Under the pieces are notes generated by a model, which searched no databases, was not told the origin of the DNA, and saw nothing but the letters and a program-made list of their open reading frames with translations. 28,786 nt of DNA from Oscillospiraceae bacterium (GTDB lineage Bacteria > Bacillota_A > Clostridia > Oscillospirales > Oscillospiraceae): contig JAILOS010000071.1 of assembly GCA_024690695.1 (NCBI GenBank), forward strand, positions 1-28,786, in the 5' to 3' direction. Below, in pieces: positions 14,252 through 21,364 of this stretch (its first letter is position 1; the number at the start of each line of letters is the position of its first letter). Made by a program: the position numbers and the translations under genes.

Positions 14252-15076
14252 TCACTCCCCCCTGATCTCGGCGATCGCGGCCTCGGCCTGCGCCTCGCTG
14301 ACCTTCGTGTTGTGGTTCGAGGCGCCCAGGTCCTCGATCCACTTGACGCCGCAGCCCTTCTTCGTGTTGAGGATGATCATCGTGGGCTTGCCGCTGCCGC
14401 GGCCGAGACGGGCGTGCCGGAAGGCCTCGGAGACCTGCTCCACGTCGTTGCCGTCCTCGACGTCGATGACGTTCCAGCCGAAGGCGACCCATTTCTCGTC
14501 CAGCGGGGCGATATCGTTGACCTCCGCCACGCTGCCGTCGATCTGCAGCTTGTTGTAGTCGGTGATGCCGACGAGGTTGTCCAGCTTCTTGGCGGCGGCG
14601 AACATCGCGGCCTCCCAGATCTGGCCCTCCTGGCTCTCGCCGTCGCCGATGATCGCGTAGATCGTCGCGCCGTCCTTCTCGAGCTTCGAGCCGAGCGCGG
14701 CGCCGACGGCGCAGCTGAAGCCCTGGCCCAGCGAGCCGGTGGTCATGTCGACGCCGACGGTGCGGTTCATGTCGCAGTGGCTGGGCAGGCGGGTGCCGCT
14801 CCGGTTGAGGGTCAGCAGCTCTTCGCGGTCAAAGTAGCCGCGGTTGGCCAGCGTCGCGTAGACGGCGGGGCCGGCGTGGCCCTTCGAGCAGACGAGGCGG
14901 TCGCGCCCCGGCATTTTCGGATTCTTCGGGTCAATATTCATCTCCTGGTAGTACAGCACCGCGAGGGCCTCCACCAGCGAGAGGCAGCCCCCGATGTGTC
15001 CGACGCCCAGATGGCCGATGCAGCGCAGGATGTCGCAGCGGATATCCCTGCAGACGGCTTTCAGATCGGTGTTCAA
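14252..15076 (-). CDS. Transketolase, N-terminal (TPP-binding) subunit
   Basis: 274 residues. The start is TTG (15076-15074) behind GGAGGAACG; no ATG is available. Family marks are GHLGVGHIGG (H27), KGHAGPAVYATL (H67), GSLGQGFSCAVGAALG, and the thiamine-diphosphate/Mg motif GDGE (144-147) continuing to N175 in DYNKLQIDG. The length suits the N-half of a two-gene transketolase. It is the first gene of the minus-strand operon, behind a clear sigma-A-type promoter with a palindrome at the -10, and is divergent from the sugar-isomerase gene. It could correspond to SqwG of the sulfo-transketolase pathway (inference from neighbours). Confidence 0.94.
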   Translation of the reverse strand: MNTDLKAVCRDIRCDILRCIGHLGVGHIGGCLSLVEALAVLYYQEMNIDPKNPKMPGRDRLVCSKGHAGPAVYATLANRGYFDREELLTLNRSGTRLPSHCDMNRTVGVDMTTGSLGQGFSCAVGAALGSKLEKDGATIYAIIGDGESQEGQIWEAAMFAAAKKLDNLVGITDYNKLQIDGSVAEVNDIAPLDEKWVAFGWNVIDVEDGNDVEQVSEAFRHARLGRGSGKPTMIILNTKKGCGVKWIEDLGASNHNTKVSEAQAEAAIAEIRGE

Positions 15077-15152
15077 AGCAATCGTTCCTCCTTCCGACCC
15101 CCCGCGCGCCGCGCCGCGCTTCCGGCGGCAAAACGCGCGGTTTTCGGTCTTA

Positions 15153-15189
15153 ATACCGGTATCTTAACGCCCGCTTTTCGCTTTGTCAA
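15153..15189 (-). promoter_or_regulatory. Promoter of the transketolase operon with overlapping palindrome
   Basis: TTGACA (15189-15184), 17 bp, then TAAGAT (15166-15161). The perfect palindrome ATACCGGTAT (15153-15162), with TTAA flanks that extend it imperfectly, touches the -10 and is a likely operator. Confidence 0.7.
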
Positions 15190-15203
15190 GAGCGCCGCGG
15201 GGA

Positions 15204-15241
15204 TTGACAGCGAGGGGTGGAGGCCTTATTATAAAATAAGG
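15204..15241 (+). promoter_or_regulatory. Promoter of the isomerase gene with overlapping palindrome
   Basis: TTGACA (15204-15209), 17 bp, then TATTAT (15227-15232). The inverted repeat CCTTATT-ATAA-AATAAGG (15224-15241) covers the -10. The two divergent -35 boxes are only 14 bp apart. Confidence 0.7.
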
Positions 15242-15271
15242 AAAATCTGATTAAAGCAAGAGGTAATCGCC

Positions 15272-16609
15272 ATGTCTTTTCAGGCCCTGTACGTTCCGGT
15301 GGGCGTGCCCACCTTCCATCTGGAAAGCGCGAAGGATCAGTTCGAGCGCTCGAAAAAGCTGCTGCGGGAGGCCGACGCGGGCTTCCTCTGCCCGGAGGAG
15401 ATGCTGCTGAGCGTGGAGGCTCTGCGCGCCTGGCTCGAGGGCAAGCAGCCCGATCTGATCGTGTTTCAGAACCTCACCTTCGCCAACGCCGCCTATATGG
15501 CCGAGGTCCTGCGCCGCTTCGAGGCGCCGCTGCTGCTGTGGACGCTGCGCGAGCCGGTGATCGACGGCGGCCGCCTGCGTCTGAACTCTCTGACGGGGGC
15601 CTACAGCGCCGCAAACACTCTCCGCGCCTTCGGCGGCCGTCCCTTTGCATACGCCTTCGGCGCGCCCGAAGAGCCCGCCGTGCGCGAGGCCGTGCGCGCC
15701 TGCGTCGGGGCGGCGCGGATCAAAAAGGAGCTGCGCTCGCTCCGGCTCGCCGCCGTGGGGCACACCCCGCAGGGCTTCGGCTTCGGCCGGGCGCTGGACC
15801 AGGAGCTGATGAGCGTCTTCGGCGCGGAGCTCGAGTCGGTCGAGGCGCGGGAGCTGATCGAGCGCGCGAAGAGCTATTCCGACGCCGACTGCGAGGCCTG
15901 GCTGGAAAAGACCCGGCGCGCGACCTGCGGCCTCGAGGCGACGCCCGGGCGCAACCGGGCGGATCACGCCCGCCTGCTGCGCGCCTACGAGGAATTTGTG
16001 CGCGAGCGCGGCGTCGGGGCGCTGGCCTCCCGCTGCTGGCCGGACTTCTTCACGGCCTACGGGACGCCCGTGTGCACGGTGCTGTCGATGCTCAACGACG
16101 AGGGCGTGGCCGCCGCCTGCGAGGCGGACGTCTACGGCGCGCTGAGCATGTGGATCGGCATGAAGCTCTCCGGCGAAGGCGTCTTTTTCGGCGACCCGGT
16201 CTCGCTCGACGAGAGCGAGGGCAGCCTGACCTTCTGGCACTGCGGCGCGGCGGCCTGCTCGCTGGCCCGCCGGGACACCGGCGCCGTCGTCGGCGTGCAC
16301 CCGAACCGCAAAATCGGCCCGGCGATGAACTTCGGCTGCGAAGCCTTCCCGGAGGCGACGGTCTTCCGGATCGGCCGCGAGCCGGACGGGCGCTTCCGCT
16401 TCCTGATCGCCGAGGGCGAGGCGCTTGACAGGCCGCGGCAGTTCATCGGCACCTCGCTCGTCGTCCGGACGGACTTCCCCAGCCGCGCGCTGGTGGAGGA
16501 CAGCGTTCGCCGCGGCTTCGAGCCGCACTTCGTCGTGATGAAAGGCCGCCACGGAAAAACGCTCGAGGCGCTGGCCTCGATGTTCGGCTTCGAAGTCGTT
16601 CGCTACTGA
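15272..16609 (+). CDS. L-fucose/L-arabinose isomerase-like sugar isomerase
   Basis: 445 residues. The C-terminal half carries the pattern of the L-fucose/L-arabinose isomerase superfamily: ASRCWPDFF, then TVLSMLNDEGVAAACEADVYGAL with E284 and D286, FFGDP (D308) and WHCGAA (H323). These are the usual positions of divalent-metal ligands in aldose-ketose isomerases. The N-terminal half is the Rossmann-like part (PDLIVFQNLTFANAAY). It is shorter than FucI (about 590) or AraA (about 500). Relatives of this type have been assigned as sulfoquinovose isomerases in sulfoglycolysis. Divergent placement beside transketolase and RpiB-like genes makes such a role plausible, but isomerisation of another sugar is equally compatible with the sequence. 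An AAGAGGT site precedes the ATG. Confidence 0.85.
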   Translation: MSFQALYVPVGVPTFHLESAKDQFERSKKLLREADAGFLCPEEMLLSVEALRAWLEGKQPDLIVFQNLTFANAAYMAEVLRRFEAPLLLWTLREPVIDGGRLRLNSLTGAYSAANTLRAFGGRPFAYAFGAPEEPAVREAVRACVGAARIKKELRSLRLAAVGHTPQGFGFGRALDQELMSVFGAELESVEARELIERAKSYSDADCEAWLEKTRRATCGLEATPGRNRADHARLLRAYEEFVRERGVGALASRCWPDFFTAYGTPVCTVLSMLNDEGVAAACEADVYGALSMWIGMKLSGEGVFFGDPVSLDESEGSLTFWHCGAAACSLARRDTGAVVGVHPNRKIGPAMNFGCEAFPEATVFRIGREPDGRFRFLIAEGEALDRPRQFIGTSLVVRTDFPSRALVEDSVRRGFEPHFVVMKGRHGKTLEALASMFGFEVVRY

Positions 16610-16631
16610 TGGAGGAAAGGAGCTGCTTTCG

Positions 16632-19600
16632 ATGAAAAAACGCCTGTTTTGCCTGCTGCTGGCGCTGGCGCTGGCGCTGACCCTTTTCCCCGCCGCCGCC
16701 TTTGCGGAAGACGGAGTGGACGCGCCGGAGACGATCGAGCTCATTGGGGAAGAAGAGTTCGAAGCCCAGCCCGAGGAGGCGGCCGAGCCGCTCGCGCTGC
16801 CGGACCCGGAGGGCTTCCTCGGCGACCCCTATTTTACCCTCGCGGAGCGGATCGAAGCCCAGCTGATCGGCGTGTCCGTGGGACAGATTTTTTCTACGAA
16901 ATTTGAAATCGATTACTCCGATCTCGGCATCGACTACAACGACGTGGCCGAGCATATAAGCCCCATCCTGCACGTGGTCATCCGCAACTGCGGCTACGAG
17001 CTCTTCTGGTGGGGCGACCCGGAGAACAGCAGTCACGCCAGAGGCGACGGCATCCTGGAGCAGAGCTTCACCGTCGCGCCCGACTATCGCGGCGAGGACG
17101 AGTACAGCGTGGACCCGGAGAAGATCCGCGGCGCCCAGACGGCCGTCGCCCGCGCCGAAGAGATCGTCGACGCCCACGCGAGCGACAGCGACCGGGAAAA
17201 GCTGCGCGCCTATTTCGACGAGATCCGCGCGCTGTGCGACTATGACTACGACGCGTTCGAGTCCAGCATGTCCGGCGCGACCCCGCTGACGGCGGGCTCC
17301 AACCCCTGGAACATGATCTACGTCTTCGATGGCGACCCGGACACGAAGGTCATCTGCACCGGCTTCGCCCGAGCCTTCGAGTATCTCTGCGACCGCTCGA
17401 TTTTCCAGGGGGAGGTCACATGCTTCTGCGTCTCCGGCACGCTCGGCGGCGGCAAGCATACCTGGAACCTCGTCACGGTCGACGGCGAGCGCTATCTGAT
17501 GGACGTGACGCTGGGCCTCTACCTGGTCCGCCCGGTCTCCGGCTCGGTGGACGAGGGCTATCTGCTGGCCGACGGACGGCGCTACGTCTACGACAGCTTC
17601 ACGATGCAGTGCTGCGACAGCGCCGAGCTCACGCTGCCGCTGGGCATGACCGCGCAGATGGACGACGACGGCACGCTGACGCTCTGCGGCGAGGGCGCGT
17701 TCAACCAGCGCTTCTCGACCTCGGCCTTCGCCGCCTACGGCGCGAAGAAGATCGTCTTCAGCGAGGGCTTCACCTCGCTGGGCGACTACGTGTTCTACGG
17801 CTGCGCCGACATTGAGGAGATCGAGCTGCCCGACAGTCTGCGGTATATCGGCGACTACGCCTTCTGCAACTGCACGGCGCTGCGGCGCGTGAAAATGCCG
17901 GCGGAGCTGGATTATCTCGGCACGCGCGCCTTCTGCAACGACAGCGCGCTGACCGAGGTCACCGTGCCGCCCGGCACGCCCGACCTGCTCGACTATACCT
18001 TCTATAACTGCGCGAGCCTGCCCGGTACGCTCATCCTGCCCGACGGGCTGAAGACCGTCGGCGAATACGCGCTCGGCGGCTGCCCGACGCTCGAAGCGCT
18101 CGTTCTGTCGGACAGTCTGGAGTCCGTCGGCAAATACGCGCTGCTGCGCGACGGCGGGCTGCAGACCGTCAGCTTCCGCGGCAGCGCGCCCGCGATCGAC
18201 GCGCTCGCCTTCTACGGCACGGAGATGACGGCGCGCTATCCCGGATCCCTCGCGTCGTGGAACGCCGAGACGCTGGTCCGCTACGGCGGCAAGCCGACCT
18301 GGACGCCCTACACGCCCGTCAGCTCCGCGACCTTCCCGGACGCGGCCTTCCGCGCGGACGTCCAGACGGTCTTCGATATTGACCTCAACGGCGAGCTCAA
18401 CGACGACGAGCTGGCCTCGGTGATCGCGCTGGACGTGTCTGACCGCGAGATCGCGAGCCTGCAGGGCGTCGAGCTGCTGACCGCGCTGACCGAGCTGAAC
18501 TGCCAGTATAACCGGCTGACCGCGCTGGACCTGAGCCAAAACACCGCGCTGACCAAGCTCGACTGCAGCGGCAACGCGCTGACGGCGCTGGACGTCTCCG
18601 CCTGCACGGGGCTGACCGAGCTCTACTGCGCGCAAAACCTGCTGGCTGTTCTGAACGTGTCGGGCTGCTCCGCGCTGACGGCGCTCGACTGCAGCGAAAA
18701 CGCGCTGACGGCGCTCGACGTAACGGGCTGCCCCGAGCTGACGATGCTGTACTGCCAGGGCAACGGGCTGGCCGCGCTGAACGTGACGGGCTGCCCCGCG
18801 CTGCTCTCGCTGAGCTGCGGCAGCAACGTCCTGACGGCGCTCGACGTGACGAAATGCAGCCTTCTGGAGGAATTGAGCTGCGGCCAGAACCGCCTGACGG
18901 CGCTCGACCTGTCGAACTGCCCCGCGCTGCGAAAGCTCAACTGCTCCGGCAATCAGCTTTCCTCGCTGAATCTCACCCGCTGCCCGCGGATGGTCCTCGT
19001 CGTGCGAAACGGTATGAAAAACGTCTCCGCGCGCATCACCAGCTACCTTCTCGGCAGCCTCAGCGAGCCCACCGGCGGTTTGCTGGTCTGCGACACCGGC
19101 CTGCGGCTGATCCTGCCGCTCGATCCGCCCGAGCTGACCGAGGCCTTCAACAGCGCCACCGGCGTTCGCGTGTCGTGGAAGCCGATGGACGGCGCCGTGA
19201 AGTACGAGCTGCTGCGCAAGAATCTGACGAAAAACGAGACCGAGTGGACGGTCGTCGGCGAGACGACAGAGTGCAGCCTGATCGACAAAACGGTCGCCTC
19301 CGCCAGCCGCTACACCTTCACCGTGCGCGCGCTGGACGAAGACGGCTTCGCGGGTGAATACGACGAGACGGGCCGCACCTGTACCTACATTGCGAAGGCC
19401 GACGTCACCGATATCACCGTGACCGCCGAGGGCGTGTCCCTCAAATGGTCGAAGCCCGCCGGAGCCAAGAACTTCCGCGTCATGCGCCGCCCCGACGGAA
19501 CGGCGAAATGGACGGTTCTGGACGTGGTGCTCGGCACCGAATACCTTGACACGACGGCCGAAAAGGGCGTGAAGTACTGGTACACGGTCCGCGGCGTGTC

Positions 19601-20204
19601 GATGGACAACACGGTGCTGATCAACTCCTACAACGGCACGGGCTGGAGCATGAAGCCGCTCGAGACCCCGGTGCTGACCGAGGCCTTCAACAGCGCGACG
19701 GGCGTGCGCGTGTCGTGGAAGCCCAACGACGGCGCGGTGAAATACCGCCTGCTGCGCAAAAATCTGACGAAGAATGAAGAAGCGTGGTCGACGGTCGCGG
19801 AGACGACGGAGCTGACCTTCATCGACACAAGCGCCGCGTCGGCCAGCCGCTACACCTACACGGTCGAGTGCATCGACAGTAACGGCCGCATCTGCAGCGC
19901 GCAGGGGAACCCCCGCACCTGCACCTACATCGCGATGGCGAAGATCACCTCGATCGGCGGCGTGACGAACGGCGTCAAGCTCACCTGGTCGAAGCCCGCG
20001 GGCGCGAAGAATTTCCGCGTCTTCCGCAAGGTCGACGGCGAAAACACCTGGACGGCGCTGACGGACGTGCAGGGCACGACCTACACCGACACCACCGCCG
20101 AAAAAGGCGTGAAGTACTGGTACACCGTCCGGGCAATCACGATGGACGGGAAAATGTACATCAACTCCTACAACAGCTACGGCTGGTCGGTGACGAGGAA
20201 ATAG
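16632..20204 (+). CDS. Secreted transglutaminase-like/LRR/fibronectin-III-like surface protein
   Basis: 1190 residues; ATG behind GGAGGAAAGGAG, 22 bp after the isomerase stop. The signal peptide is about 1-25 (LFPAAAFA). Next is a transglutaminase-like domain (about 100-320) with a candidate triad C242 (VICTGFARAF), H276 (GKHTWNLV) and D291 (YLMDVTLG). BspA-type LRRs cover about 337-553. An EF-hand-like DIDLNGELNDDE follows, then internalin-like repeats of 'LTALDVSGCxALTxLxCxxN' (about 613-790) and four fibronectin-III-like modules from about 833 to the end. No LPxTG, SLH or dockerin is visible. The domain could cross-link or cleave amide bonds outside the cell, or be only a binding fold. Transcription with the isomerase gene is likely from the spacing. 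The tail matches that of 4190-7516. Confidence 0.9.
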   Translation: MKKRLFCLLLALALALTLFPAAAFAEDGVDAPETIELIGEEEFEAQPEEAAEPLALPDPEGFLGDPYFTLAERIEAQLIGVSVGQIFSTKFEIDYSDLGIDYNDVAEHISPILHVVIRNCGYELFWWGDPENSSHARGDGILEQSFTVAPDYRGEDEYSVDPEKIRGAQTAVARAEEIVDAHASDSDREKLRAYFDEIRALCDYDYDAFESSMSGATPLTAGSNPWNMIYVFDGDPDTKVICTGFARAFEYLCDRSIFQGEVTCFCVSGTLGGGKHTWNLVTVDGERYLMDVTLGLYLVRPVSGSVDEGYLLADGRRYVYDSFTMQCCDSAELTLPLGMTAQMDDDGTLTLCGEGAFNQRFSTSAFAAYGAKKIVFSEGFTSLGDYVFYGCADIEEIELPDSLRYIGDYAFCNCTALRRVKMPAELDYLGTRAFCNDSALTEVTVPPGTPDLLDYTFYNCASLPGTLILPDGLKTVGEYALGGCPTLEALVLSDSLESVGKYALLRDGGLQTVSFRGSAPAIDALAFYGTEMTARYPGSLASWNAETLVRYGGKPTWTPYTPVSSATFPDAAFRADVQTVFDIDLNGELNDDELASVIALDVSDREIASLQGVELLTALTELNCQYNRLTALDLSQNTALTKLDCSGNALTALDVSACTGLTELYCAQNLLAVLNVSGCSALTALDCSENALTALDVTGCPELTMLYCQGNGLAALNVTGCPALLSLSCGSNVLTALDVTKCSLLEELSCGQNRLTALDLSNCPALRKLNCSGNQLSSLNLTRCPRMVLVVRNGMKNVSARITSYLLGSLSEPTGGLLVCDTGLRLILPLDPPELTEAFNSATGVRVSWKPMDGAVKYELLRKNLTKNETEWTVVGETTECSLIDKTVASASRYTFTVRALDEDGFAGEYDETGRTCTYIAKADVTDITVTAEGVSLKWSKPAGAKNFRVMRRPDGTAKWTVLDVVLGTEYLDTTAEKGVKYWYTVRGVSMDNTVLINSYNGTGWSMKPLETPVLTEAFNSATGVRVSWKPNDGAVKYRLLRKNLTKNEEAWSTVAETTELTFIDTSAASASRYTYTVECIDSNGRICSAQGNPRTCTYIAMAKITSIGGVTNGVKLTWSKPAGAKNFRVFRKVDGENTWTALTDVQGTTYTDTTAEKGVKYWYTVRAITMDGKMYINSYNSYGWSVTRK

Positions 20205-20515
20205 TTTCCGGATTATAAAAACCCCGGCGAAAAAAGCCTTCCCCGCTAACGGGGAAGGCTTTTTCAGCGGGCGGGCGGCTGATAGCCGCCCCTACGGGAT
20301 CGCCGCGGCGTTTCCGCGAGATCGCAGGCGGGAGAGCGGCGGGCGACCGTAGGGGCGACCCTTGCGGTCGCCCGTTCTGCTGAAATGCAAAAAAGTCTGT
20401 CATTCTGAGCGTCAGCGAAGAATCTGCACCGAAGAAGCGAGGAAAATCCTGCCTCCATTCCGCATTCCGCATTCTCCCTGCAGATCCTTCGTCGCCTGCG
20501 GCTCCTCAGGATGAC
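19130..20515. repeat. Right arm of a large inverted repeat (pairs with 3829-5285)
   Basis: It covers the fibronectin-III-like coding tail and the downstream repeat block C up to GGATGAC at 20515. The complementary strand matches 3829-5285. It lacks the 51-bp hairpin unit found in the left arm and has one extra T in the terminator. Confidence 0.85.
20231..20264 (+). terminator. Terminator of the 16632-20204 gene
   Basis: AAAAAGCCTTCCCCG and CGGGGAAGGCTTTTT form a 15-bp stem with a CTAA loop. Confidence 0.85.
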
Positions 20516-20600
20516 GATTCGGGCGGGCGGCTGATAGCCGCCCCTGCGGGATCGCCGCGGGGCCTTCGCGCGGACGGGGCTTCGGTTCACCGCCCGCAGG
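20265..20600. repeat. Composite intergenic repeat block C
   Basis: An inverted copy of block A: AGCCGCCC hairpin (about 20269), GCGACC hairpins (about 20341-20375) and the TGTCAT-ended element (20398-20515). A further AGCCGCCC hairpin (about 20525) lies beyond the copy boundary. No gene was recognised between 20205 and 20654. Confidence 0.8.
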
Positions 20601-20604
20601 CGGC

Positions 20605-20638
20605 AAAAACCCCCTGCGGAGAGATTCCGCAGGGGGTT
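20605..20638 (-). terminator. Terminator of the yloU-yloV-Bax1 operon
   Basis: AACCCCCTGCGGA (20608-20620) and TCCGCAGGGGGTT (20626-20638) form a 13-bp stem. The adjoining A-run (20605-20609) gives a U-run on the minus strand. Confidence 0.88.
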
Positions 20639-20654
20639 CAGAGCTTCTGTCGAT

Positions 20655-21359
20655 TCAGTCCTTGTCGCGGTCTGACAGCGAGGCCAGCACGATGCGCAAA
20701 ACGAGGTTGGCAATGTCGATAAAAAGCTCCGCCGCGCTGTCCACCGCGTTGTCGATCGTCTTCGGCAGGCTCTGGGCGCGCGCCCAGTCAAAGCCGATAA
20801 AGCCCGCGAAAAGCACCGCGACGATCGCGTCCGCCCAGCTCATGCTTGAGCCGATGATCGCGTAGCAGAGCAGCTCGCCGACGATTGCGAGGCCGAGGGC
20901 GATCAGCAGGGGCTTTGCCAGGCCGATAAAGAAATCCGGCCAGCGATTGGAAATCAGGATCATCAGCAGCGTGACGCCGATCGCGATCAGGAAGGCGTTC
21001 ATCACGGTGCCGAGCTCAAACTGCGTGATAAAGCCGGCCAGCAGGATCCCGAGGCCCAGCGACAGCGCCGTAAAGCCCAGAAAGCTCACCAGCGGCTTGC
21101 TCGAATGGCGGGTCATGATCATGCCGCCGATCGTCAGCACGCCGTAAATCACCAGGAGGAGGATCGGGTTGATCTCCAGAAACTGTTCTTCGAAGAGGAA
21201 GGCCAGCGCCACGTCCAGCACCAGACCCCACAGCAGCACGCCGCCGATGATCGCGTTGTAGACCGCCGGCGCTACTTCCCGCCCGTTTTCGTTGAGCAGC
21301 AGGTCCTTTACCTCGTCCTGCGGCTCCGAGAAGCTCGTATAGTCCGTTCCCTGATTCAT
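20655..21359 (-). CDS. Bax-inhibitor-1-like integral membrane protein
   Basis: About 234 residues with seven hydrophobic segments and a C-terminal part, GFIGFDWARAQSLPKTIDNAVDSAAELFIDIANLVLRIV, that resembles the closing segment of Bax-inhibitor-1/YccA-type proteins (usually '-IGYDF-R-Q-...-YLDIVNLF-R-L-'). Members are membrane proteins linked to ion leak and stress in other organisms; the bacterial role is unclear. The start could be GTG at 21368 (overlapping the yloV stop) or ATG at 21359. I prefer the ATG, with a weak GAGTGAG site. It is the third gene of the yloU-yloV operon and is followed by a strong terminator. Confidence 0.75.
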   Translation of the reverse strand: MNQGTDYTSFSEPQDEVKDLLLNENGREVAPAVYNAIIGGVLLWGLVLDVALAFLFEEQFLEINPILLLVIYGVLTIGGMIMTRHSSKPLVSFLGFTALSLGLGILLAGFITQFELGTVMNAFLIAIGVTLLMILISNRWPDFFIGLAKPLLIALGLAIVGELLCYAIIGSSMSWADAIVAVLFAGFIGFDWARAQSLPKTIDNAVDSAAELFIDIANLVLRIVLASLSDRDKD

Positions 21360-21364
21360 CCCGC

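Noticed and set aside
16443..18635. 730-codon minus-strand frame opposite the transglutaminase-like gene
   Set aside because: No domain, no ribosome site; the plus-strand gene explains the codon bias.
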